Shown here: positions 1 through 8,170 of the stretch, piece after piece
Layout of the letters: each line of letters opens with the position of its first letter
Position numbering within the stretch: the stretch's first letter is position 1
Assembly: GCA_029256725.1 (NCBI GenBank)
Contig: JAQSXJ010000042.1
Coordinates: forward strand, 1 to 44,642
DNA: 44,642 nt
Direction of reading: 5' to 3'
Source of the DNA: Anaerocolumna sp.
Lineage (GTDB): Bacteria; Bacillota; Clostridia; Lachnospirales; Lachnospiraceae
Notes under the pieces: model-generated
Told to the model about the DNA's origin: nothing
Databases searched by the model: none
Seen by the model: only the letters and a program-made list of their open reading frames with translations
Translations under genes and position numbers: made by a program

Positions 1-2447
1 GTTTCATACACATTTTCTCCGTAAAGCACATCATATACCTTCTGGCTCTGGCGGAAGATTGTATGTAATGTTATTTCATTTCTGCCGTTTATAACAGTTG
101 GCTTAATATCTACTTTTTTGAAGGTCTTATCTTTCCAATAGCCAGCTTCTTCATTATAAGGAATAGGTGTGCCATTTACTGTAATATCAAATATTTTCGC
201 CTCTTCAACCACCAGATAGAATTCCTTGTTAGCTTCAAGACTAAGGTCAGCTTCGAAAGAAAAATACATTGTAACTTCACAGGGCCTTCTAAGTTCCATA
301 AGAATATCCTGAAGTTTGATAACCGGTACCGGTCCCATAACTTCTCCTCCGTCAATACGGTAGGTACAGGTATCAAGAGTAAGTGAATTCAGACCAAGCT
401 TTTCAATTTTCCAATCCTTTTGCATGGTTATATATTCGTATTCTATAGCCGGCACAGAAATTGTCCGAGGTTTCTCTGTCTCTTCCAGTATAATGATATA
501 GGATTGCATCGGTTTAAATTCCAGTGTAAAGACTGTCTTATCCTTCTCTGCCGAAAATCCTAGTACCTCTTCTTCTCCGGTCTCTGCCATCAGTCGTTTT
601 ACCTGATAACTGCCGTTAAGTACTGTGACCTCAGCATGATAGGTCTCCTTCTGGTCATGATTAACAAGGAAGAGCAGGGTTCCTTCATTGGTTTGTCTTT
701 GCTGATAAGAGATGCTGCTAATCTCTTTATTTTTTTCTGCTATACTAAGAGATACAAGTTTTACCTCTTTAAGATAGTCCCTGATCTCTTCTGCCTTAAT
801 AGCTGCACAGCCAGCTTTTAATTGCCCAAGTTCTTCTTCGCTGCCGTTAGTATAGGTAGGAAATCTTCCCGCGCTTAGTACAACACCACCGTTTTCCAGA
901 AATTCTAATAGTAGTTTTACGGTAGCTTTATCAATAGAATGCATATGAGGAAGTATTACTGCTTTGTAAGCAATTTTACCAAGAAGGAATCGGCATTCTT
1001 CTACACGCCCATGATTTTCAATAATTGTTTCATCTCCGTAATGATAGCTTATATGATTTCCGGAAAGACTTACAGAGATTTTTGTAAATTCATCATCTAA
1101 TACTCTGATATCTTCTGTTCTGGTACCATCATAGGTTACGTAACCGCTTCTCATTGGATGCAGCAGTAGTACGTCTGCTGACTGATTTCCTTCTGACAGT
1201 GCCACACATAAGCGTCCAAGATAATCATTGAATTTCTTGTAATCCTTCCACCAGGTCTGCTGATGGAACAATGACGGTGGATAATCCCTCTTTCTGGAGC
1301 CTCTTATAGTGTATGCCTGTAAATGCTGACAGATCATGTTAACACCGTTTACAAACTGCCACTCAGCAATCCATTTTAATTCTTCAAAGGATACATTCCA
1401 GCCGCAGAGTGCAAAGGATTCCGTTATAACCTTGTCTTTTCCCAACTGGCAAGCCGCAGATCCAACCTGTTTCCCGATAACAGGTGTTGAAATGGGACGT
1501 CTTAACCAATCAATCCCCGGGATATGCATGTATTCATAAAAAGGCATAACTCCGCCGGTACTGGTCATCTGGCTGAAAATACTCTCCTCCATCATAATAT
1601 GTCCGGTGGATTTACAGCCATGTGCCTCACACCAGTCATATATAGTCTTCATATAACTCTTTACAAATAAATCGTTCACCAGCTTCCAGAAATCATAGCG
1701 GACTTTCTCATAATTACCGGATTTAATAAATAGAGAAGGCAGATAGTCCGAAAGCTCATAACCATAACGGTTTTTGAAATTTTCCGTCAGATCGTCAGAC
1801 CAGGGCAGTTCTCCGAAATGATTGCAGGTAAGTCTTGGTTCATCGGTAAAAAATCCTTTTATATAGGTTCCGAAATCTTCTCCATATTTTTCGAAATAAA
1901 CATCATGGGTACATTTTAAAAATGCTTCCACTGCTCTCTTATTCATTGTATCGATATAATAAGGATTGGTATGTCTTCTGACAGCAAGAAATTCCTGTCC
2001 TTCATTTAACAGCGCATTATAGTCCCAGTCAATCTTAACAAAGAACTCCCTTTCTTTATCATAAAGGTAGACAGCTAGCATGGCTGCTTTATCAATGTCC
2101 TTTAGGGAAGTATACCTTTCAAGGGTCATGAACTTGGCATGGTAATCCGCAGAAAGAGCCGGAACGATTCCTCCTGCAAAGCCGCTGGGCCAGCCTTCTT
2201 CATCATAGAGCCATACATCCAGGTGGACCTCTTTTCCTTTGTCAATACCGGCTTTGATGCATTCAAACCATTCCTCACCCAGATAATCCACCTTTAAACC
2301 GGATCTGGCATGGAAGAAAGCACCTCCCACGCCTGCCTGTTTCATTTCCACTATCTGATTTTGTATTTCATCTTTCTCCAACTGATCATTCCAGGACCAA
2401 AAAGGTATCGGCCTGAATTTATTGGAAGGATTTTTAAATTCTTTCAT
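1..2447 (-). CDS. GH106-like glycoside hydrolase (alpha-L-rhamnosidase family), 3' end off window
   Basis: About 815 codons stay open from the start to the left edge, so the C-terminus is missing. The N-terminus carries RPIPFWSWNDQLEKDEI, then GGAFFHARSGL and WLYDEEGWPSGFAGG, which is the opening typical of the GH106-like TIM-barrel family. Further in are GHIMMEES and KVITESFALCGW, conserved catalytic-barrel blocks of that family. A beta-rich C-terminal part with a galactose-binding-like fold seems to begin around residue 700. No signal peptide is present, so it probably acts in the cytoplasm on imported oligosaccharides. The Met at 2447 is chosen because homologues begin near this MKEF sequence; a Met at 2459 is also in frame but lies only one base from the AAGAAAGG ribosome site. 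It follows the apiosidase-like gene after a 480-bp spacer. Rhamnosidase activity is inferred from family only. Confidence 0.85.
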   Translation of the reverse strand, partial: MKEFKNPSNKFRPIPFWSWNDQLEKDEIQNQIVEMKQAGVGGAFFHARSGLKVDYLGEEWFECIKAGIDKGKEVHLDVWLYDEEGWPSGFAGGIVPALSADYHAKFMTLERYTSLKDIDKAAMLAVYLYDKEREFFVKIDWDYNALLNEGQEFLAVRRHTNPYYIDTMNKRAVEAFLKCTHDVYFEKYGEDFGTYIKGFFTDEPRLTCNHFGELPWSDDLTENFKNRYGYELSDYLPSLFIKSGNYEKVRYDFWKLVNDLFVKSYMKTIYDWCEAHGCKSTGHIMMEESIFSQMTSTGGVMPFYEYMHIPGIDWLRRPISTPVIGKQVGSAACQLGKDKVITESFALCGWNVSFEELKWIAEWQFVNGVNMICQHLQAYTIRGSRKRDYPPSLFHQQTWWKDYKKFNDYLGRLCVALSEGNQSADVLLLHPMRSGYVTYDGTRTEDIRVLDDEFTKISVSLSGNHISYHYGDETIIENHGRVEECRFLLGKIAYKAVILPHMHSIDKATVKLLLEFLENGGVVLSAGRFPTYTNGSEEELGQLKAGCAAIKAEEIRDYLKEVKLVSLSIAEKNKEISSISYQQRQTNEGTLLFLVNHDQKETYHAEVTVLNGSYQVKRLMAETGEEEVLGFSAEKDKTVFTLEFKPMQSYIIILEETEKPRTISVPAIEYEYITMQKDWKIEKLGLNSLTLDTCTYRIDGGEVMGPVPVIKLQDILMELRRPCEVTMYFSFEADLSLEANKEFYLVVEEAKIFDITVNGTPIPYNEEAGYWKDKTFKKVDIKPTVINGRNEITLHTIFRQSQKVYDVLYGENVYE

Positions 2448-2588
2448 ATTAATAACCATGCCTTTCTTATAATCTGCAAACTTTGGTTCGCAGGCACAAA
2501 TTTGTGTATGAAATATCTTTATTTCATTCTAATACCCGTATATACTGCAAGCCTGCTTGCGGCACTTTATACTTTTCATCCAACCTTT

Positions 2589-2753
2589 CAGTACAATGTT
2601 CTCTAAATACCTGTGCATCGCTCTGTCGGTAAATTCATTAAGACAGTAATATACAAGAACAGGCATAGGGGGGGCTTACACCAAAACTTGGACAGTACTG
2701 TTTAAAGAGGCCAGGACAGAACAATGCATAGGTATTTGCAGGACATTGTACTG
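2589..2753. repeat. MITE-like imperfect inverted repeat, 165 bp
   Basis: The left arm 2589-2627 and the reverse complement of 2715-2753 agree at 33 of 39 bases by eye. Ends read CAGTACAATG and CATTGTACTG. The interior holds the 10-bp palindrome ACAGTACTGT near 2693-2702. No open reading frame and no clear target-site duplication were seen. A small non-autonomous mobile element or a large RNA hairpin are both possible. Confidence 0.6.
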
Positions 2754-2798
2754 GATTATGCTCAGAATATTAATGTCAGGCTGGCTGGAGTTATTTCT

Positions 2799-2903
2799 CA
2801 CTAACACCCATTGCATGCCGCATCTGCTTGCAGATGTGGCACTGCCACAGATCTGGGTGTGAATAATACTTTCATTAATTCACACTAACTCCCATTGCAT
2901 ACC
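2799..2903. repeat. Direct repeat pair flanking a hairpin
   Basis: A 21-bp sequence at 2799-2819 recurs at 2883-2903 with 19 of 21 bases equal (CACTAAC, A or T, CCCATTGCAT, G or A, CC). Between them TGCCGCATCTGC at 2816-2827 can pair with GCAGATGTGGCA, and the latter can instead pair as GTGGCA-C-TGCCAC, giving two competing stems. No T-run follows on either strand, so a simple terminator is unlikely. A further hairpin GCAAGC-CT-GCTTGC lies at 2547-2560. The spacer 2448-2932 holds nothing else that I can see. Confidence 0.45.
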
Positions 2904-2932
2904 CCAATAAGAAGTGCGAAATGTCCTTTATT

Positions 2933-4456
2933 TTACACTTGTCCTTCTTCCCATATCCTCAAGGCCATATATTCCTTTGAAGGAAGCTCAATTCTAAACT
3001 TGTTACTAAATACACCTCTGTCTTCGATTGTCATATCCCAGGTATCAATTACCTGTACAACATATTTCTTCCCCTGCTGGAATTCAAATTCCTTGAAGGC
3101 GGGTCTGGTGTGACCGGTATAAAAAAGATAATATTTACCGCTGTAACCGGGGTGGGAAGCAGTAGCACAATTATCCTCCCATTTCTTGATTTCTGCCGGT
3201 TTCAGCCCATGACCAGGAGTTTGTAACAACAGCTCATAGAGAAACTTCAGTCGGTCAGCAGATTCACCGTAGAGCACACCGCCATGGGACCACCAGAGTT
3301 TATCCTTTTCATGCATATAGGTTTCTCCGTGTCCGCAGTAACCCCCTCTTACAGTTGTTGTCCAGAACAATCTCACCATTTCCTCAGACGTAAGGTTCCC
3401 CCAGGAAAAATTAATATTTCCTTCATAACCCACCTCATCAAAGACTACCGGCTTGCCGTATTGTTCTCGCAATGCTTTTGTGCCTGCTGCCGATAGATAG
3501 ATTTCTGTTCGCTGTACACTGCAGTGAGTAACCCAGGGTCTTGTATAGTCATACAGGAGTTTGCAATTGTGAATGGAGCGAAGCCTGCGGTAGGGATCTT
3601 TCTTTACAAGAATATCTGCATATTCCTCCCAGTCTTTCAAGCCCTTTTTCTCACACAGATCATATTCGTTAGCAAGTGACCACCATACATTGCGGTAAGC
3701 TGCGAATCTGGCTGTCACATAATTGATATACAAAGCACTGCTTTCACTGTCCATCTCTGAGAATCCCCATCTGTCATAGGGATGCATCAGAATCAGATCT
3801 GCTTCGATTCCTAATTTCATTAGATCCTGAATCCGATTCTCGATAATCCGAAAATGCTCCGGGTTAAACCGTTTATAATTCCAGTCGTTATCTGGATTTG
3901 ACGGTATATACTCCATAAAATTATCCTTTGAGATTCCGCTAATATCACAGGGCTTACCTTCGTAAGGATAGGAAATCGGCTCATACAGGTTATAATCATA
4001 ATGCTTTGGAAAAATGCAAAATCTAATTTTGTTGAAGGGACTTTTACTCAAAGTATCAAGTGTTTCCATCTGCATAGCTTCAGGCTGATGAGTCCAGGCA
4101 TAACAGGTCGTACCGATGGAATAATAAGGTGTTCCGTCCTCATATGCAAAATGATAGGTATCACATACCCTGACCGGCCCATGATTACTGTCCGCCGCCG
4201 TAACTTCAAATTGTCCTTCCTGAACCCCGTCTGTAAAGCTTCCTTCCACTCTATATGTATAAATACCTTCAAAGGAGGGCATGAATCTGATTACATATCG
4301 GCCGTCTCCGTCATAGAAACCAAACACCTTTTTACTTTCATGCTCACCGCTAAAGTATCCGTAAATTTCATAGTCTGTATAAGGATTTCCTTGGTTGTTT
4401 CCCGTTAGTACCAGTTCAAAGACTCCCCATTTTTCTGTTCTTGTTATTTCCTCCAT
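2933..4456 (-). CDS. DUF5060/DUF5605 glycoside hydrolase, apiosidase-like
   Basis: A 507-residue cytoplasmic protein without signal peptide. An N-terminal beta domain of the DUF5060 type (about residues 3-85) precedes a TIM barrel (about 100-410) starting with the strand motif PYYSIGTTCYAWTHQ, and a C-terminal beta-sandwich of the DUF5605 type (about 420-505). Likely catalytic acids are E264 in WWSLANEYD and E341 in PVVFDEVGYEG, placed as in clan GH-A barrels. The family is related to DUF4038/GH140 enzymes, which include a beta-D-apiosidase acting on rhamnogalacturonan-II. The start has the ribosome site GAGAGG nine bases upstream, and the gene begins six bases after the upstream glycosidase stop, so the two are co-transcribed. 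Exact substrate is unknown; apioside cleavage is inference from family and neighbours. Confidence 0.85.
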   Translation of the reverse strand: MEEITRTEKWGVFELVLTGNNQGNPYTDYEIYGYFSGEHESKKVFGFYDGDGRYVIRFMPSFEGIYTYRVEGSFTDGVQEGQFEVTAADSNHGPVRVCDTYHFAYEDGTPYYSIGTTCYAWTHQPEAMQMETLDTLSKSPFNKIRFCIFPKHYDYNLYEPISYPYEGKPCDISGISKDNFMEYIPSNPDNDWNYKRFNPEHFRIIENRIQDLMKLGIEADLILMHPYDRWGFSEMDSESSALYINYVTARFAAYRNVWWSLANEYDLCEKKGLKDWEEYADILVKKDPYRRLRSIHNCKLLYDYTRPWVTHCSVQRTEIYLSAAGTKALREQYGKPVVFDEVGYEGNINFSWGNLTSEEMVRLFWTTTVRGGYCGHGETYMHEKDKLWWSHGGVLYGESADRLKFLYELLLQTPGHGLKPAEIKKWEDNCATASHPGYSGKYYLFYTGHTRPAFKEFEFQQGKKYVVQVIDTWDMTIEDRGVFSNKFRIELPSKEYMALRIWEEGQV

Positions 4457-4462
4457 CTTTTG

Positions 4463-5749
4463 CTACCTCTCTTCACTCTGAAAGAAACATTCATAATTCC
4501 TTATAGGAGCTTTTCCGCGTAACTCGTCTGCCATATTTAACACCAGTATGTTCCAGTTAATAAAGCCGCCGTTCATGATCGGTTCTCCGTCAAAGGGATT
4601 GTAATATTCATGGAGGCTGCCGGTTTTCGTGATATCCTCCCCAAGTAATTTAAGAGTTCTGTCATACATGCTTTGAGCTTCTTCTACATATCCGTAATTT
4701 AAAAGCCCTCTAAACACAATATAGTTTGCAACCAGCCAGATAGGTCCAAGCCAGTTAGAGGGATTATTGGTAACCGATAAAACAAACATCTTTTCATCTT
4801 TTGCAAGAGTGGTGATTCCGAAATCACTATAGAAGGTATCTTTATCGAACATATGCTTCACCAGGCTTTCTGCCTGCTCCTTTGTGGCAAAGCCTGCCCA
4901 CATTGGAATAAAACCGGACCAGACACGGATTTTAATCGGAAGGGTATTCCAGAATACTCCTAACCCCTGATGGAACCAATCAAATTTTCTGGTCTTTATA
5001 TCCACATCGACAGAATAAAAGAAGCCGTCTCTGTTGTCATAACACTCTCTTTGTATGGAAGCGATCAGCTGCTCTGATTTCTGCTGATACCAGACTGCTC
5101 TTTCTTCTAACCCCAGTTTTCTTAGAAGCTTTGCTGCTGCCTGCAGCTCAGTGACCATAAAGCTGTTTAAGAAGATATTTGCAGTTGAGAACTTAGGACG
5201 GCCAAAGGTAGCCGGATCATTATCCATTCCTATCATGATGTCATCACACCAGACAAAGAGTCCGGGAATTTCAAAAAAGTAATTCTTGTAATAACACATA
5301 AAATATTTATCCAGCTGTTCTACATAAGGTAAGATCCAGCTGTAATCTTTGGTGTAGTCACTGATCAGACATATCTGGTTGCATAAAAAGGGCTTATGCA
5401 TGTTCATCATAACACCTTCTTTATGCTTTAGATTCAGGTATGGCTCTGACCATTTACCAACTTCAATCATCATTGGAATGTATCCATCCTCCAGCTGATG
5501 ATCCAGGAAATTATAGATATTTCCTTTGGCATGTTCTACCACCTTATCCTTTATGCTGCTATCCTCTTCCTTCTCAAAGAGGTTCAAGAGTCCATAAACT
5601 GACCAATAGGTATCCCAATCCCAGACATTCCCGTCATATACAGAGCCGGGATCTATAAAGGGATATTTTATAAAGCTCACCGGATTTTTTAACACTCCGG
5701 GTATATTCTCTGTTATAAAGTCCCTGATTTTCTTTTCGTAATCTACCAT
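4463..5749 (-). CDS. Six-hairpin glycosidase (trehalase/GH63/MGH1-like)
   Basis: A 428-residue (alpha/alpha)6-barrel glycosidase with the motifs WDWDTYW near the N-terminus, a trehalase-like GMDNDP near residue 176 carrying a candidate acid Asp, GPIWLVANY, and LHEYYNPFDGEP close to the end, which usually holds the catalytic base. These are shared by GH37, GH63 and mannosylglycerate-hydrolase-like enzymes. The start is the ATG at 5749 because AAAGGAG lies six bases before it; an in-frame ATG at 5773 falls inside a leader hairpin and has no ribosome site. No signal peptide is seen. It is six bases upstream of the apiosidase-like gene and downstream of the transporter genes, so it probably handles an imported oligosaccharide. 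Substrate cannot be read from sequence. Confidence 0.85.
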   Translation of the reverse strand: MVDYEKKIRDFITENIPGVLKNPVSFIKYPFIDPGSVYDGNVWDWDTYWSVYGLLNLFEKEEDSSIKDKVVEHAKGNIYNFLDHQLEDGYIPMMIEVGKWSEPYLNLKHKEGVMMNMHKPFLCNQICLISDYTKDYSWILPYVEQLDKYFMCYYKNYFFEIPGLFVWCDDIMIGMDNDPATFGRPKFSTANIFLNSFMVTELQAAAKLLRKLGLEERAVWYQQKSEQLIASIQRECYDNRDGFFYSVDVDIKTRKFDWFHQGLGVFWNTLPIKIRVWSGFIPMWAGFATKEQAESLVKHMFDKDTFYSDFGITTLAKDEKMFVLSVTNNPSNWLGPIWLVANYIVFRGLLNYGYVEEAQSMYDRTLKLLGEDITKTGSLHEYYNPFDGEPIMNGGFINWNILVLNMADELRGKAPIRNYECFFQSEER

Positions 5750-5754
5750 ATTAA

Positions 5755-5812
5755 CTCCTTTCGTGAATATCAAATCTTCGATTTGATATTCCTGAATTCG
5801 TAGTTGTAAAAC
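5755..5812 (-). promoter_or_regulatory. Leader hairpin element, copy A
   Basis: A 27-bp hairpin at 5765-5791 (GAATATCAAATC, three-base loop, GATTTGATATTC) sits directly before the ribosome site AAAGGAG of the six-hairpin glycosidase gene. On its 5' side the minus strand reads CAACTACGAATTCAGGA. The same block, including the start of the following AAGGAG-GTTAA-ATG region, recurs at 24744-24804, and the hairpin core recurs at 7691-7713. It could be an mRNA stabiliser, a processing site or a regulatory RNA motif. Confidence 0.55.
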
Positions 5813-5925
5813 ATTCTAGAATCTAATCTTAATCACTTTCGTACTGCCTTGGGTAAATTTCCCTTAATTTCAAAAGCCTGATATTTGGGCTTAGCAAAAC
5901 GATGGAATGAGGCGATAACAGCGAA

Positions 5926-6759
5926 TCATCCTTTAACAGCACCTGCTGTCATACCTTCTATAACCGCTTTGTTCAGTATCATATAAACTACCAGCATAGG
6001 CAATACACTCATAGATACAGAAGCAAAGATTGCTCCCCAGTTCTTGGCACCGAACTCATCCTGGAAATATAATAATCCTGTCTGTATCGTCTTTAGCTTC
6101 GTGTCATTTATAAAGGTCATGGAGAACAACAAATCATTCCATTTGAAGAAGAACTGCAATACCAGTACGGTTACAATAGCATTTTTCATTAATGGCACTA
6201 CAATAGTCCACATAAGCTTATAGATTCCGCAGCCATCTACAACCGCAGCTTCCAGGATTTCATCCGGCAAAGACTTTAAGAAACCTGTTACCAGATAGAT
6301 CGAAAGGGATAAACCAAATGCGATATAAGTAAGGATAAGACTGGTTCTTGTATTTATAAGATTCATTCCATTGTATATCTGAAAGAGGGGAATTAATGCA
6401 GTTGCTACTGGAACCATAATACCGATTCCAAAAAATGAAGCCACCTTATCTTTAAATTTCCACTCCATTTTGGTTAATGCAAAACCGATGGTTACTGAGA
6501 AAAATACGATAAATACCAGAGCCGCCAGTGTGTTGATCAAACTGTTCTTAAAGAAGGTTGCCATGTTACCTCTGGTCCAGGCATCAATATAATTCTGAAT
6601 ATAAAAGCCGTCATTTAATGCATATGCTGGTTTGCTTACAAATTCTGCCGGCTTTTTAAAGGATGCTGTAAGCATCCAGAACAACGGATAAACCTCTAAT
6701 ATAACAAGACCAGCTGTCAATAATGATATAATAAGTGTTTTTATTTTAAATTTTTTCAT
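5926..6759 (-). CDS. CUT1 sugar ABC transporter permease, MalG type
   Basis: A 277-residue integral membrane protein with about six transmembrane segments. The EAA cytoplasmic loop, EAAVVDGCGIYKLMWTIVVP, sits at about residues 170-190 and would contact the shared ATPase. The opening MKKFKIKTLIISLL with PLFWMLTASFK is typical of MalG/LacG-type partners in CUT1 importers of oligosaccharides. The ribosome site AAAGGA overlaps the stop of the preceding permease gene, five bases upstream, so the two are translationally linked. With the binding lipoprotein it forms the uptake system of this locus. No ATPase gene is nearby, as is common in Firmicutes that use one MsmK-like ATPase for many systems. 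Confidence 0.93.
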   Translation of the reverse strand: MKKFKIKTLIISLLTAGLVILEVYPLFWMLTASFKKPAEFVSKPAYALNDGFYIQNYIDAWTRGNMATFFKNSLINTLAALVFIVFFSVTIGFALTKMEWKFKDKVASFFGIGIMVPVATALIPLFQIYNGMNLINTRTSLILTYIAFGLSLSIYLVTGFLKSLPDEILEAAVVDGCGIYKLMWTIVVPLMKNAIVTVLVLQFFFKWNDLLFSMTFINDTKLKTIQTGLLYFQDEFGAKNWGAIFASVSMSVLPMLVVYMILNKAVIEGMTAGAVKG

Positions 6760-6764
6760 ATCCT

Positions 6765-7649
6765 TTAAGCTTTTTCCTTTCTGTCAAAGAGGTTAATTAA
6801 TCTGGAACCTACAACACATAACAAGAAAATAAATACCGCTATAACGCTTCCGTAACCTACCTTACCGTATGTAAAGGAAACACTATACATGAACATGGAC
6901 AGAGATTTAGTAGCGCTTCCCGGGCCTCCTTTTGTTAATGCAAGAGCAGACTCAAACATCTTAACAGTTCCGGTAAAACTAAAAATCATACAGGTTATCG
7001 TAATGGGTTTTAAGAGTGGTGAAAGTACTCTTCGGAATAAATTGATAGCATTACATCCATCGATTTTTGCTGCTTCAATTATTTCACCCGGGATATCTAA
7101 TAATGCACCATAAAAGATTACTGAATAGAATCCCATGGCAACCCAGATATCCATTGCAGAGAGTGCTCCAAGTGCTGTGGAGGATTGACCTATCCAAGGT
7201 TGTACCAAGTGCTGTAATCCGATACTTGAAAGGATACTGTTTAATAAACCATAGTTAGGCTGAATTTCATAAATCTTTACAAAAAGCTGACCAACCGCTA
7301 CTGTGGGCAATACTACAGGAAAAAACACTAATGTACGGACTACATTTTTAAATTTGGTAAGCCAGAAACGGAAGAACAAAGCCAACAAAAGACCTAAGCC
7401 TACCTGTCCTATCATGACAATAGCTATATATTTTAAATTCACAATCAAAGCATTATGAAAATTTTTATCGTGAAACAGTCTCTCATAATTCGCAAGTCCT
7501 ACGAAATTCCACTTTAATCCGGGAGTTCCTTCATAGACGGAATAATACACTGACCATATTACCGGAAGCATAACAATAATTGTGTAAAGCAGCAGCCCAG
7601 GTAATACAAATAAAGCTATTGCTTTCTTATTTCCTAGTACGTTTTTCAT
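6765..7649 (-). CDS. CUT1 sugar ABC transporter permease, MalF type
   Basis: A 294-residue permease with about six transmembrane helices and the EAA loop IEAAKIDGCNAINLFRRVLSP at about residues 190-210. It opens MKNVLGNKKAIALFVLPGLLLY, as usual for MalF/LacF/UgpA-type subunits. The ATG at 7649 is chosen because GGAGG lies six bases upstream; an in-frame ATG at 7661 overlaps that ribosome site and is unlikely. It pairs with the MalG-type subunit five bases downstream. It lies 521 bases after the binding-protein gene, separated by a terminator-like stem and several hairpins, so permease expression is probably lower than that of the lipoprotein. Confidence 0.93.
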   Translation of the reverse strand: MKNVLGNKKAIALFVLPGLLLYTIIVMLPVIWSVYYSVYEGTPGLKWNFVGLANYERLFHDKNFHNALIVNLKYIAIVMIGQVGLGLLLALFFRFWLTKFKNVVRTLVFFPVVLPTVAVGQLFVKIYEIQPNYGLLNSILSSIGLQHLVQPWIGQSSTALGALSAMDIWVAMGFYSVIFYGALLDIPGEIIEAAKIDGCNAINLFRRVLSPLLKPITITCMIFSFTGTVKMFESALALTKGGPGSATKSLSMFMYSVSFTYGKVGYGSVIAVFIFLLCVVGSRLINLFDRKEKA

Positions 7650-7662
7650 TTTAACCTCCATC

Positions 7663-7676
7663 CGCGCCTTGGCGCG
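7663..7676 (-). promoter_or_regulatory. GC-rich hairpin just before a ribosome site
   Basis: CGCGCC-TT-GGCGCG forms a short stable stem ending seven bases before the GGAGG of the MalF-type permease. Similar stems in the same position precede other genes here (14468-14482, 16017-16030, 36929-36950). Confidence 0.45.
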
Positions 7677-7688
7677 CTCAAATCAGAA

Positions 7689-7765
7689 GGGTATCAAATC
7701 TACGATTTGATACTCCTGGATTCAATCTAACTCCAATCTGCGATTGAATATGAGTTAGTCATCCT
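7689..7765 (-). promoter_or_regulatory. Leader hairpin element, copy B, with a second nested stem
   Basis: GTATCAAATC-TAC-GATTTGATAC at 7691-7713 is a perfect 10-bp stem closely matching copy A, and the minus strand upstream of it reads GAATCCAGGA as in copies A and C. Adjacent is a nested stem CTAACTC ... CAATC-TGC-GATTG ... GAGTTAG at about 7727-7758. Both lie in the untranslated leader of the permease pair. Confidence 0.5.
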
Positions 7766-8103
7766 ATAACCCATGTCTACCAAGACTGAGGTGACATGTT
7801 TTCTCTAAACCACATTAACTTATTTTTATATGTTGAGCTCTGCCGAGGGAGGCAGAGCGTGTAGTGCTAGCTGCGTGCCACGGGTCTTTGCGTACCATCC
7901 ATATATAAAATAGCTTGCACAGAAACTTAATTTATCTTAATTTAATTTAACTAATTATGGCTGCCCATTATTTATTCTTAACTCAAACAATTAATTGTGT
8001 CTTCAAATTCTGCAACAATGTGCATATTTCTATTATTTTGTTTAATAATTTTATAATCACAGTATACATATGATATCTCATTAAATTGTCAGTTATCTTT
8101 CTT
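7766..8103. other. Non-coding spacer between binding protein and permeases
   Basis: No coding potential is seen. A GC-rich stem GCTCTGCC-GAGGGA-GGCAGAGC lies at 7837-7858 in otherwise AT-rich DNA. The long, structured spacer within one transport operon suggests internal processing or a separate promoter for the permeases, but no convincing sigma-A promoter could be identified. Confidence 0.4.
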
Positions 8104-8148
8104 CAAAAATATGGAGCAATAGAAATGCACTCAACTATTGCTCCATAT
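8104..8148 (-). terminator. Terminator after the sugar-binding lipoprotein gene
   Basis: A perfect 14-bp stem (ATATGGAGCAATAG at 8109-8122 and its complement at 8135-8148) is followed on the minus strand by a short T-run. It sits 22 bases after the lipoprotein stop codon. Partial termination here would give excess binding protein over permeases. Confidence 0.8.
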
Positions 8149-8170
8149 GAACCTTATAAGTTAGAACCGA

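Noticed and set aside
2310..2606. Plus-strand reading frame at the start of the GH106-like gene
   Set aside because: Opposite-strand shadow of the coding sequence, low-complexity translation and no ribosome site.
4001..4408. Plus-strand reading frame inside the apiosidase-like gene
   Set aside because: It lies opposite a well-supported gene, lacks a ribosome site and has no recognisable domain.
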